Shown here in pieces: positions 1-5,724 of a stretch of DNA of 8,868 bases. Every line of letters starts with the position of its first letter. Positions within the stretch are counted from its first letter, which is position 1. This DNA comes from Candidatus Zipacnadia bacterium (GTDB lineage: Bacteria; Armatimonadota; Zipacnadia; Zipacnadales; Zipacnadaceae). The position numbers and the translations under genes are program-made. Location: NCBI GenBank assembly GCA_029821455.1, contig JALGTI010000145.1, positions 1 through 8,868 on the forward strand, read 5' to 3'. The notes beneath the pieces are model-generated. The model searched no databases. It had not been told where the DNA came from and was given only the letters and a program-made list of their open reading frames with translations.

Positions 1-831
1 GGCGTCGGCCATGGTGAAGTTGACGAACTCGAAGAAGTCGGCGATCCAGCGCTGCTCCACCGGGTGCAGGAACTGGCCGAAGCGTGATTCGCGGCGTTCT
101 GCTTCGGTGGGGATGGTGACCTGGCCCCAGTCGCTGATCTGCCGGGACCAGGCGCGGGAGAGACGCTTGGTGGAGTGATATCGTTGCTTCAGCCACGCGC
201 GGAAGCTGCGCTCCACGCCGATGCCGAAGCAGGGCTCCCTGCTCCAGCCGCCGTGATAGAACCACTCGCCGGAGTTCTGAGCCCACGGGTGGTAAGCAAT
301 GACCACGTCGCCCCACTGCTCTTCGATGTGGCGGATGAACGCGGCCTGCCACTTGCAGGCTTCCCGCCGCCACTCCTCGTCGCCGACCCAGACCCACTGG
401 TGGGAGCCGTCGGCAGCCAAGTGCCGGGCGGTGGGGTGCTCGGCGAGCCACCACTCGGGCGGCCTGACGCCGTAGCGGACCACGATGCGAGCGTGGGGAT
501 CGCTGTCGAGGGTCAGTTGGATAGCCCTGTCAACGCCGGAGTAGTCAGGCTGTTCGCCCCCGTGAGGCCAGGGACTGATCACGGCGGTGTAGTGGATGTG
601 GATGCCGGCCTGGGCAGCGAGGGCGACCTGCTGCTGATAGATGGCCTCCTGCGCAGGGGTGCCCTGGCCCCAGCCCATGAACATGAGCGGGACGGTGCGG
701 TGGGCGTTGATGACGAGCTGAGGCTGGCCACCTACACTGACCTCGGTAGTGACCACTTGTGCTAAACAACCAACGGACACGACCAGTAACATAGCGCTAA
801 TGAGTACAGCAACCACGTGGCCTTGCACCAT
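1..831 (-). CDS. Secreted GH42-like glycoside hydrolase, N-terminal part (runs off left edge)
   Basis: Reading the minus strand from ATG at 831-829 gives 277 codons with no stop; the 3' end lies outside the window. Residues 1-25 form a signal peptide with a hydrophobic core (ISAMLLVVSVGCLA) and a likely cleavage near 24. The rest reads like the TIM barrel of GH42 beta-galactosidase-type enzymes: RYGVRPPEWWLAEHP (about 119-133), AQNSGEWFYHGG (184-195) and a segment with WLKQRY and RAW (213-230) like the GH42 'WL..KYG...LN.AW' stretch. Glu189 in NSGEW is the likely acid/base residue of clan GH-A. The nucleophile Glu would lie beyond the edge. In GH42 the motif is usually N-E; here two residues separate them, so this may be a related, uncharacterised family. 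AGGAGG sits only 3 nt before the ATG. The substrate cannot be told; extracytoplasmic breakdown of galactosides or other glycans is inferred. Confidence 0.75.
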   Translation of the reverse strand, partial: MVQGHVVAVLISAMLLVVSVGCLAQVVTTEVSVGGQPQLVINAHRTVPLMFMGWGQGTPAQEAIYQQQVALAAQAGIHIHYTAVISPWPHGGEQPDYSGVDRAIQLTLDSDPHARIVVRYGVRPPEWWLAEHPTARHLAADGSHQWVWVGDEEWRREACKWQAAFIRHIEEQWGDVVIAYHPWAQNSGEWFYHGGWSREPCFGIGVERSFRAWLKQRYHSTKRLSRAWSRQISDWGQVTIPTEAERRESRFGQFLHPVEQRWIADFFEFVNFTMADA

Positions 832-843
832 CTTCCTCCTTAG

Positions 844-883
844 AGTGTGCTGAAAAAGCCTGATGTTGTTATTGTAGCACACT
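844..883. repeat. 8-bp inverted repeat over the GH42-like gene promoter
   Basis: AGTGTGCT (844-851) is exactly the reverse complement of AGCACACT (876-883), with a 24-nt spacer. The right arm covers the TG of the extended -10 and the left arm lies in the predicted leader. It could be a repressor operator pair, an RNA hairpin or an old transposon end; the sequence does not decide between them. Confidence 0.4.
871..879 (-). promoter_or_regulatory. Extended -10 promoter for the GH42-like gene
   Basis: On the minus strand 879-871 reads TGCTACAAT, a TGn-TACAAT extended -10 element. It lies about 40 nt upstream of the start codon at 831, and no good -35 is visible (TTCTTG at a 16-nt spacing is poor), as is common for extended -10 promoters. 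Transcription would start near 864, giving a leader of about 33 nt. Confidence 0.45.
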
Positions 884-928
884 AACGACCCGCAAGAAGG
901 GCTACAGTCTCCATTCCACGTGCAATAG

Positions 929-943
929 GAGACTGTTGCTAAA
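929..943 (+). repeat. Left terminal inverted repeat of the IS relic
   Basis: GAGACTGTTGCTAAA matches the reverse complement of 1385-1399 at 14 of 15 positions. A further outward-facing copy of the first nine bases (ACAGTCTCC, 904-912) sits 15 nt outside it. Confidence 0.7.
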
Positions 944-1006
944 GTTACCTCTCTGCAAGGAGAGGTTGCGTTGTGGGTTTAGATTCAACCCAGTTATGAC
1001 TGGCGG

Positions 1007-1309
1007 CTATTCAGTTGTAGGTGTCTGCGCCGCCCCATCGGGCTACTTGCAGGCCAGGTGCAGATTGGCCTGCCCTTCCACCTGACGGTCCGACAGGTCG
1101 TAGAGAAATTGCAGGAACACGACTTAGAACAGCACCAGCGGGTCCCAAGATGGGCGCCCGGTGTCGGGACAGTAGCACGCGCCCACCAGTTCGGAGACGA
1201 AAGCGAAATCTACAGTCGCGGCGATTCTGCGCAACAGATGCTCTGGAGCGGCAAGCTCGGCGTAGATCATCCCGAAGTAGCTGCTTTGGCGGCTGTGTTG
1301 GCCCTGCAT
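1007..1309 (-). pseudogene. IS1182-like transposase remnant (N-terminal part, two in-frame stops)
   Basis: The natural start is ATG at 1309-1307, preceded 5 nt away by AGGAGG (1320-1315). The peptide contains RQSSYFGMIYAEL, HLLRRIAATVDFAFVSELV and DTGRPSWDPLVLF, the N-terminal DUF772 region of IS1182/IS5-type transposases. A TAA stop at 1126-1124 replaces the residue after VLF (Lys in relatives). The same frame then continues with VVFLQFLYDLSDRQVEGQ and NLHLACK, plainly still transposase, before a TAG at 1045-1043 where relatives have Trp. After that the similarity fades and the frame closes at 1007. No DDE catalytic domain remains, so the element cannot move by itself. An in-frame ATG at 1348 lies further upstream but has no ribosome binding site. 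Confidence 0.75.
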
Positions 1310-1350
1310 GATGCCCTCCTGGTCATTATGCCGGACTCTGCAACTCATAT

Positions 1351-1378
1351 CCTATAATACCCCCTCCAGAGTTGTCAA
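1351..1378 (-). promoter_or_regulatory. Promoter of the IS transposase
   Basis: On the minus strand a perfect -35 TTGACA (1378-1373) is followed by TATAGG (1356-1351) after 16 nt, or by TAGGAT (1354-1349) after 18 nt. It lies between the right terminal repeat and the transposase ribosome binding site. Confidence 0.5.
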
Positions 1379-1384
1379 TGGAGG

Positions 1385-1399
1385 TTTCGCAACAGTCTC
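1385..1399 (-). repeat. Right terminal inverted repeat of the IS relic
   Basis: On the minus strand this reads GAGACTGTTGCGAAA, matching the left end with one difference. It lies directly upstream of the transposase promoter, as expected for the 5' end of an insertion sequence. Confidence 0.7.
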
Positions 1400-1475
1400 T
1401 GTGGGGGCAATCAATTGCGCGCCGGTTTCCTAGGCCCCTCGCAAGCGGGAAGTCCAAGATAGAACGAAAACGGGG

Positions 1476-1504
1476 TTGACGCGGCGGTGTGGCTGCTGTA
1501 TAAT
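1476..1504 (+). promoter_or_regulatory. Near-consensus sigma-70/sigma-A promoter of the structured RNA
   Basis: TTGACG (1476-1481) and a perfect TATAAT (1499-1504) are separated by the ideal 17 nt. It is the strongest promoter in the window, predicting a transcript starting near 1511-1513. No start codon with a ribosome binding site follows for almost 300 nt; a folded RNA does. Confidence 0.75.
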
Positions 1505-1510
1505 GCCGCC

Positions 1511-1783
1511 TGACAGAGGAAGCGTTGCATAACCTTAGGCCAACCCCCGATGGTCATGTATATACAGCAACAGCAGTTCTCCACTACAGCATCGTCCACA
1601 AGGTCCGTGGCAACCGCGCGGGCCGGGGCCTGTGCCGGCCAGCGGAGGGTCTACAGGCCTGGTGGCGGCGACATGCGGCCAGCCGGGCGCCGGGCAACGC
1701 CTCACCTCTCCCATACAACAGACGTAGCCGTACGAGCGTCTGAGAGCACATGACAGGCAAGCCATGAATTGGCTTGCCTGTTT
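1511..1783 (+). ncRNA. Structured non-coding RNA or sigH-operon leader, about 270 nt
   Basis: The segment runs from a strong promoter to a hairpin terminator and shows nested pairing rather than coding sequence. A long-range stem joins AGAGG-aa-GCGTTGC (1515-1528) to GCAACGC-ctca-CCTCT (1694-1709), enclosing about 195 nt. Inside it TGG-CATGT (1551-1559) pairs with ACATG-CCA (1671-1681). A hairpin CCAC/GTGG lies at 1596-1610, and a longer one, CCGC plus GGCCGG against CCGGCC plus GCGG, at 1614-1645. CCGG/CCGG with a 3-nt loop (1683-1693) could form a small hairpin. Outside the closed core is CAGACG/CGTCTG (1719-1742). Length and the closed rod shape with an internal open region resemble 6S RNA, but I see no diagnostic 6S sequence, and the marks of SRP RNA, tmRNA and RNase P RNA are absent. 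As no separate promoter is seen before the next gene, it may also be an attenuating leader of the DUF4342-sigH unit. Confidence 0.55.
1753..1783 (+). terminator. Intrinsic terminator of the structured RNA
   Basis: ACAGGCAAGCCA (1753-1764) and TGGCTTGCCTGT (1770-1781) form a perfect 12-bp stem with the 5-nt loop TGAAT, followed by a short T run (1781-1783). The U tract is weak, so readthrough into the downstream genes is plausible. A second, outer stem is possible: TGAGAG (1741-1746) with CTCTCA (1785-1790). Confidence 0.65.
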
Positions 1784-1802
1784 ACTCTCAGCCAATGTCC
1801 GC

Positions 1803-1807
1803 GGAGG
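1803..1807 (+). promoter_or_regulatory. Ribosome binding site favouring the GTG start at 1816
   Basis: GGAGG lies 8 nt before an in-frame GTG (1816). The alternative ATG at 1795 and TTG at 1774 have no Shine-Dalgarno sequence, and the TTG lies inside the terminator stem. Confidence 0.5.
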
Positions 1808-1815
1808 CAGCGCTG

Positions 1816-2238
1816 GTGGCCTACGACCTTAAGACTGTAGACCTGATACGCGAGCGGATGGCGGTGGGGTATGTGGCTGCTCAGGAAGCACTGGAGGCCA
1901 GCGGCGGGGACGTGGTCGCTGCGCTGGCCTACCTCGAAAAACAACAGGGCGAGGCGGGGCAGGAGTTGGGGAAGCTAGTTCAGGAGATCATAGAGGAGGT
2001 GACGGAATCCTATAAGAAGCGTCGGATAGAGACCATTCGCATCAGAATCAAGGATCAAGTAGTTGCGGAGGTGGCGCTGGGAGTTGGCGGAGTGGAGGCA
2101 GCGGCGCTGACGTTGATTGCTGCGGTGGTTGAGAATCTGAGCATCGAATTTGAATACAGTAGCGGCGATGAAGGAACTGGCGAGCTTGCCACTACCACAT
2201 CAACCTCAATGGCGGGAGCCGAGGTGACCCATGGTTAA
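1816..2238 (+). CDS. UBA/DUF4342-like small protein upstream of sigH
   Basis: From GTG 1816 the product is 140 residues; from ATG 1795 it would be seven longer. The first 40 residues (with TVDLIRERMAVGYVAAQEAL and GGDVVAALAYLEKQ) form a three-helix UBA-like fold of the kind found at the N-terminus of EF-Ts and of DUF4342 proteins. A charged helix follows, with EIIEEVTESYKKRRIE, then a strand-rich part (IRIRIKDQVVAEVALGVGG) leading into an Ala/Val-rich stretch, as in DUF4342. The C-terminal 25 residues are low-complexity Ser/Thr/Gly. The function of the family is unknown; binding to a protein partner is inferred from the UBA fold. The last 8 nt overlap the sigH reading frame, so the two are probably translationally coupled. 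No promoter is seen between the RNA terminator and this gene. The family match is by memory of the pattern. Confidence 0.7.
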   Translation: MAYDLKTVDLIRERMAVGYVAAQEALEASGGDVVAALAYLEKQQGEAGQELGKLVQEIIEEVTESYKKRRIETIRIRIKDQVVAEVALGVGGVEAAALTLIAAVVENLSIEFEYSSGDEGTGELATTTSTSMAGAEVTHG

Positions 2239-2950
2239 CGCGTCAGAGTTCTTCCGAGAGGCCTCAGGGCGCCTGGAGAGCCTGGACTACGATCCGCTGT
2301 CAGATGAAGAACTGGTGCGACGGGCGCAGGACGAAGCCGACGTCGAAGCGTGCGAGTACTTGCTGTACAAGTACCGCAACCTGGTCAGAGCAAAGGTCAA
2401 GTCGTATTTCCTGGTGGGCGCGGAGCGGGACGACCTGCTCCAGATTGGCATGATCGGCCTGTGGGAGGCGATCAACGACTTCCGGTCTGACAGGCATACC
2501 TCGTTTGCCTGCTTCGCCAAGGTCTGCATCCAGCGCCAGATGATTTCAGCCATCAAGGCTGCCACGCGCCAAAAGCAAGCCCCCCTCAATTCATCAGTCT
2601 CCCTCGAAGCTCCAGCAGCAGGCGATCATGATGACGACCGCCCGCTGGCTGATGTGCTCACCTCACGGCCTGAGGGCAACCCGGAGACGATTGTCCTGGG
2701 CCTGGAGGGGGAGCGCATTCTCCAGCAGTCGCTGCGCGAGCAGCTTTCTCCCTTCGAATGGGAGGTACTGACCGAGTACCGCACCGGCAAGTCGTACAAG
2801 GAAATGGCCGAGGAGCTTGACTGCAAGATCAAGTCGATTGACAACGCGCTGTCTCGCATCCGGCGCAAGCTGCCATTCGTAGCGCCCGAACGGTTAGGCG
2901 ATATCCAGAAAGTACGGCTAGAAGCAAGCGGGGAATTCGCGGACGCTTAA
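2231..2950 (+). CDS. sigH: RNA polymerase sigma factor of the SigH family
   Basis: This 239-residue sigma-70 family protein is close to Bacillus SigH (218 residues). KYRNLVRAKVKSYFLVGA (47-64, region 2.1) and ERDDLLQIGMIGLWEAINDF (65-84, region 2.2, core polymerase binding) match SigH almost word for word. So do the region 2.3-2.4 stretch with TSFACFAKVCIQRQ (90-103) and AIKAATRQKQAPLNSSVSL (107-125), for promoter melting and -10 recognition. After an acidic linker (130-165) comes region 4 with a helix-turn-helix, YKEMAEELDCKIKSIDNALS (189-208), for the -35. In Firmicutes SigH directs transition-state and early sporulation genes; no sporulation gene is visible here, so the role is more likely a stress or starvation response. 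GAGGTG lies just before ATG 2231, inside the end of the UBA/DUF4342 gene. The extra C-terminal 20 residues are not conserved as far as I can tell. Confidence 0.9.
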   Translation: MVNASEFFREASGRLESLDYDPLSDEELVRRAQDEADVEACEYLLYKYRNLVRAKVKSYFLVGAERDDLLQIGMIGLWEAINDFRSDRHTSFACFAKVCIQRQMISAIKAATRQKQAPLNSSVSLEAPAAGDHDDDRPLADVLTSRPEGNPETIVLGLEGERILQQSLREQLSPFEWEVLTEYRTGKSYKEMAEELDCKIKSIDNALSRIRRKLPFVAPERLGDIQKVRLEASGEFADA

Positions 2951-2975
2951 TCGTGCGCCCGCTGTCAGGCTGATG

Positions 2976-3004
2976 ATAGGGCGGGCCAGGATGGCTCGCC
3001 CTAT
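2976..3004 (+). terminator. Post-sigH hairpin, copy 1 of a repeated hairpin
   Basis: ATAGGGCG (2976-2983) pairs perfectly with CGCCCTAT (2997-3004). The stem continues inward with GGCC/GGCT including one G-U pair, giving 12 bp around the loop AGGAT. It begins 26 nt after the sigH stop codon and is followed by TGT. The weak U tract leaves open whether it terminates or protects the 3' end. Nearly the same stem follows the next gene at 5725. Confidence 0.6.
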
Positions 3005-3064
3005 TGTACGCCCGGAGCCTGCGAGTGTACCCCACATAATCATGAAGCGAGGAGTGTTTGGACC

Positions 3065-5698
3065 ATGCGCAACCCTATTTGCCCACTGCTGATCTGCCTG
3101 AGCCTACTGGTCGGTGCGGCTGTTCCGGCTTACGCCGCCGAGGCTCCGCCGCTGCCCTTTGTGGTCGGCGCCTGTGTGCGGGCTGAGGTCCCGCCGGTGA
3201 TAGATGGGAAGCTGGATGATGCCTGCTGGCAGCGGACGCAGCCCCTGGAGCCATTCGTTAAGTTGACCCTGGGGACGCTGGCCGATGAGCAGTCTACCGC
3301 ATACTTAGTCTATGACGATAAGCAGTTGTATATCGGCGTGCACTGTGACGAGTCGCAGGTGGACGGGGTCAAGGCTGACATCACCCAGCGCGATGGGCCA
3401 GTCTATGGGGATGATTGCATCGAGATCTTCCTCATCCCGCCGGACTCGCCTATTCTGGCCAAGTTTGAAGAGCGAATCCGCTACTTTCATCTGGTGACCA
3501 ACACCCTGGGGACACGCTACGACGAGATTGGACTGAGTTCACCGAGGACGTTTGATGGCGAGTGGGAGGCGAAGGCTTCCATTGGCGCGGATAACTGGGA
3601 GTTGGAGGTGGCGGTCCCGTTCAGCGAGCTGGGGACGCGGATCAGTGATGGGGCCGTCTGGACGGGCAATGTCAGCCGCGCGCGGTGGCAGATTGGTGAG
3701 TATAGCACGTGGGCGCCAATCAAACGGACTTTCCACGATAAGAAGAACTTTGGGCGGATAGTATTCACCCGTGACCTGGCGGCGACGCAGGCAGGGATCC
3801 ACAGATTGGAATTCACGGCCTTACAATCAGGATTGCTGCAACCGGCGCTTCAGAGCATCGCCAGTTCCGTGGCGAAGCTCAAGAAAGAACTCCACAAGCT
3901 CCCAGACAACTGCAAACCGACCGTCGAACGGGGCATCACAATCCTGAATGGTCAGCTCCGCAGGCTGCGAACAGAAGTAGAGGCACTCACCCCGGACGAC
4001 TTCCGCCTGCGCTGGCAAGGCATATATCGCAAGCTAGAGCGCCTGGGCCAGCAGGCTAAGGACCGCGAAGACGAGGCCAGCATGTTGGCTGCGACCGGGG
4101 GCAGAGCGCGGCCGTGGAAGATATTCATAACCAAGGCCATCACCAACGACCGTCTGCTGGGCAACCGCTGGCCACGGGGCGCGGAGACTTTGCCGAGGCT
4201 GTCGCTGACTGCCTGCCCCGGTGAGTATGAGTCAGCTACCTTCTCAGTCTATGCTGTGCGAGATCTGATGAACCTGCAGGCAAAGATCAGCGATCTGAAA
4301 TGCGGGCGGCACATCCTGCCGGCTGCGTGCGTGGAGCCGTATGCGGTCAAGTGCTGGTATCAGGGCGGGCGGAGTATCGGTTATGAGGGGGAAAAGCTGC
4401 TCACACCGGAGTTGCTGCTCAAAGACGATGACTTGGTGCATGTGGACTACCGGGCGCAGCGGAATTCCGTGCGGGCCAGGCCGGGCGCTGACGCGTATCT
4501 GGATGTCACCCTGGCGGATAGCTCAAATCTGAAAGGACTGGTGCCCCGGGATGCCGATACACTGCTGCCGCTTGATCTTCCCGCTATGAATCTGAAGCAG
4601 TTCTGGCTGACCGCGCATATCCCCGAGGACACGGCCCCCGGCTTGTATCGGGGCCACATTCGCATATCTGCCGAGGGTGTAGCGGTACGGAAGCTCCGCT
4701 TCCAGATAAGGGTCCTTCCCTTCAAGCTGGCCGACCCGATGCTGACGTACTCGATTTACTATCGGGCGAAGCTCTCGAAGGATGGGAAGCCTACCATCAC
4801 CTCAGAGTATAAGTCGGAGGAGCAATACCGCGCCGAGATCGAGGACTTGAAGGCGCATGGGGTGCTGTATCCCTCCAACTACCAATGGTGGGATGATGAA
4901 CTGCTGCCGCGTGTGCTGGAGATACGTCGCGAGGTGGGAATGCCGGGTGGGCCGTTCTATAACTTAGGCTGCGGAGCCGGTAGCACAACCGATCCGGCGC
5001 AGCTTGCCAGCAAGCAGGAAGAAGTGAAGAGATGGCTCGAACTGTGTAAGAGCTTCGGCTACGATGAGGTCTACTTCTATGGGATTGACGAGGCGAGAGG
5101 TGAGCAGTTGGCGTCGCAGCGCGCCTCGTGGCAGGCGGTACAGGAGGCAGGGGGGAAGACGTTTGTGGCTTGCTATAAGAAGACTTTCGAGGCGATGGGG
5201 AGCCTGCTGAACTGTGCGGTGTTCTCCGGCCAGCCGGACCCGGAGGAAGCCGAGAAGTGGCACAGTGTCGGCTCAGACGTCTTCTGCTACGGCAACCCAC
5301 AGGTAGGCGTTGAGGAGCCGGAGACATACCGGCGCAACTTCGGCCTGCTGCTGTGGAAGGCCGGCTTCGATGGAGCGATGGACTATGCCTACCAACACTC
5401 GTTCACCCATGGCTGGAACGACTTCGACAATGTCACCTACCGTGACCACAACTTCACCTATCCGACGGTGAATGGTGTCGTTGGCACGATTCAATGGGAG
5501 GGGTTCCGCGAGGGAGTGGACGACGTGCGCTATCTGACGACCTTGATGGCGGCAGTTGAGGAGGCCAAGGAGGCGGGTGGCAAGAGGGCACGGCTGGCCG
5601 AAGCCACCGAGTCTTGGATACAGGAGATAGACCCTGGGGGAGACCTGGATGCGATCCGGCAGGAGATGATTCGGAGGATACTCGAACTGAGGGAGTAG
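3065..5698 (+). CDS. Secreted CBM9-like / DUF4091 glycoside hydrolase-like protein
   Basis: The 877-residue product starts with a signal peptide (hydrophobic 8-20, cleavage near AYA-A at 24). Residues about 40-235 form a CBM9-like carbohydrate-binding beta-sandwich: PPVIDGKLDDACW (43-55), STAYLVYDDKQLYIGVHCDE (77-96), GDDCIEIFL (115-123) and WELEVAVPFSELG (178-190). A charged helical linker (about 245-340, KLKKELHKL and RKLERLGQQAKDRE) follows. From about 350 an Ig-like part contains IPEDTAPGLYRGHI, then a TIM-barrel region with YFYGIDEARGE, in which Asp675-Glu676 are candidate catalytic or sugar-binding acids. The end, with WEGFREGVDDVRYL (811 onward), is the typical DUF4091 closing motif. 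Such proteins are taken to be polysaccharide-active; substrate and catalysis are unproven. GAGGAG about 10 nt upstream supports ATG 3065. It stands alone between two hairpins. A possible -10 CATAAT lies at 3035-3040 without a good -35. Confidence 0.8.
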   Translation: MRNPICPLLICLSLLVGAAVPAYAAEAPPLPFVVGACVRAEVPPVIDGKLDDACWQRTQPLEPFVKLTLGTLADEQSTAYLVYDDKQLYIGVHCDESQVDGVKADITQRDGPVYGDDCIEIFLIPPDSPILAKFEERIRYFHLVTNTLGTRYDEIGLSSPRTFDGEWEAKASIGADNWELEVAVPFSELGTRISDGAVWTGNVSRARWQIGEYSTWAPIKRTFHDKKNFGRIVFTRDLAATQAGIHRLEFTALQSGLLQPALQSIASSVAKLKKELHKLPDNCKPTVERGITILNGQLRRLRTEVEALTPDDFRLRWQGIYRKLERLGQQAKDREDEASMLAATGGRARPWKIFITKAITNDRLLGNRWPRGAETLPRLSLTACPGEYESATFSVYAVRDLMNLQAKISDLKCGRHILPAACVEPYAVKCWYQGGRSIGYEGEKLLTPELLLKDDDLVHVDYRAQRNSVRARPGADAYLDVTLADSSNLKGLVPRDADTLLPLDLPAMNLKQFWLTAHIPEDTAPGLYRGHIRISAEGVAVRKLRFQIRVLPFKLADPMLTYSIYYRAKLSKDGKPTITSEYKSEEQYRAEIEDLKAHGVLYPSNYQWWDDELLPRVLEIRREVGMPGGPFYNLGCGAGSTTDPAQLASKQEEVKRWLELCKSFGYDEVYFYGIDEARGEQLASQRASWQAVQEAGGKTFVACYKKTFEAMGSLLNCAVFSGQPDPEEAEKWHSVGSDVFCYGNPQVGVEEPETYRRNFGLLLWKAGFDGAMDYAYQHSFTHGWNDFDNVTYRDHNFTYPTVNGVVGTIQWEGFREGVDDVRYLTTLMAAVEEAKEAGGKRARLAEATESWIQEIDPGGDLDAIRQEMIRRILELRE

Positions 5699-5722
5699 CT
5701 CAACGTTGTCTTGTGAGTTGAG
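5699..5722 (+). other. Small hairpin directly after the DUF4091 gene
   Basis: CTCAAC (5699-5704) pairs with GTTGAG (5717-5722) over a 12-nt loop, immediately after the stop codon and just before the larger hairpin at 5725. It may help to stabilise the 3' end of the mRNA; it could be chance. Confidence 0.25.
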
Positions 5723-5724
5723 TG

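Larger units (their letters stand above)
929..1399 (-). mobile_element. Internally deleted IS1182-like insertion sequence relic
   Basis: The element is bounded by inward-facing inverted repeats: GAGACTGTTGCTAAA at 929-943 and the reverse complement of GAGACTGTTGCGAAA at 1385-1399, 14 of 15 bases identical. Between them lie, reading the minus strand, a promoter, a ribosome binding site and the N-terminus of a DUF772/IS1182-type transposase. At 471 bp it is far shorter than a complete IS of this type (about 1.5 kb), so the middle and end of the transposase are deleted. A hairpin (ACCTCTC/GAGAGGT, 947-966) lies just inside the left end. No convincing target duplication is seen: flanks are ATAG on the left and TGTG on the right. 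Confidence 0.7.

Noticed and set aside
175..765. 196-codon open frame on the plus strand
   Set aside because: It is the complement of the GH42-like gene in a GC-rich region, with low-complexity Val/Leu/Gly/Asp composition and no recognisable domain.
1058..1357. Plus-strand open frames over the IS relic
   Set aside because: The opposite strand reads clearly as transposase, so these are shadows.
1596..1622. T-box-like sequence GTGGCAACCGCG in the structured RNA
   Set aside because: It resembles the T-box core but has an extra base, lies only about 95 nt from the predicted transcript start (too early for a T-box), has no Stem I marks that I can see, and no aminoacyl-tRNA synthetase or amino acid gene follows.
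1505..1790. SRP RNA, tmRNA or RNase P RNA
   Set aside because: The SRP GGAA tetraloop region, the tmRNA tRNA-like 3' end and the RNase P P4 signature are all missing, and RNase P RNA would be longer.
1774..1797. TTG start at 1774 or ATG start at 1795 for the UBA/DUF4342 gene
   Set aside because: TTG 1774 lies inside the terminator stem and neither has a ribosome binding site; GTG 1816 has GGAGG at 8 nt. ATG 1795 remains possible.
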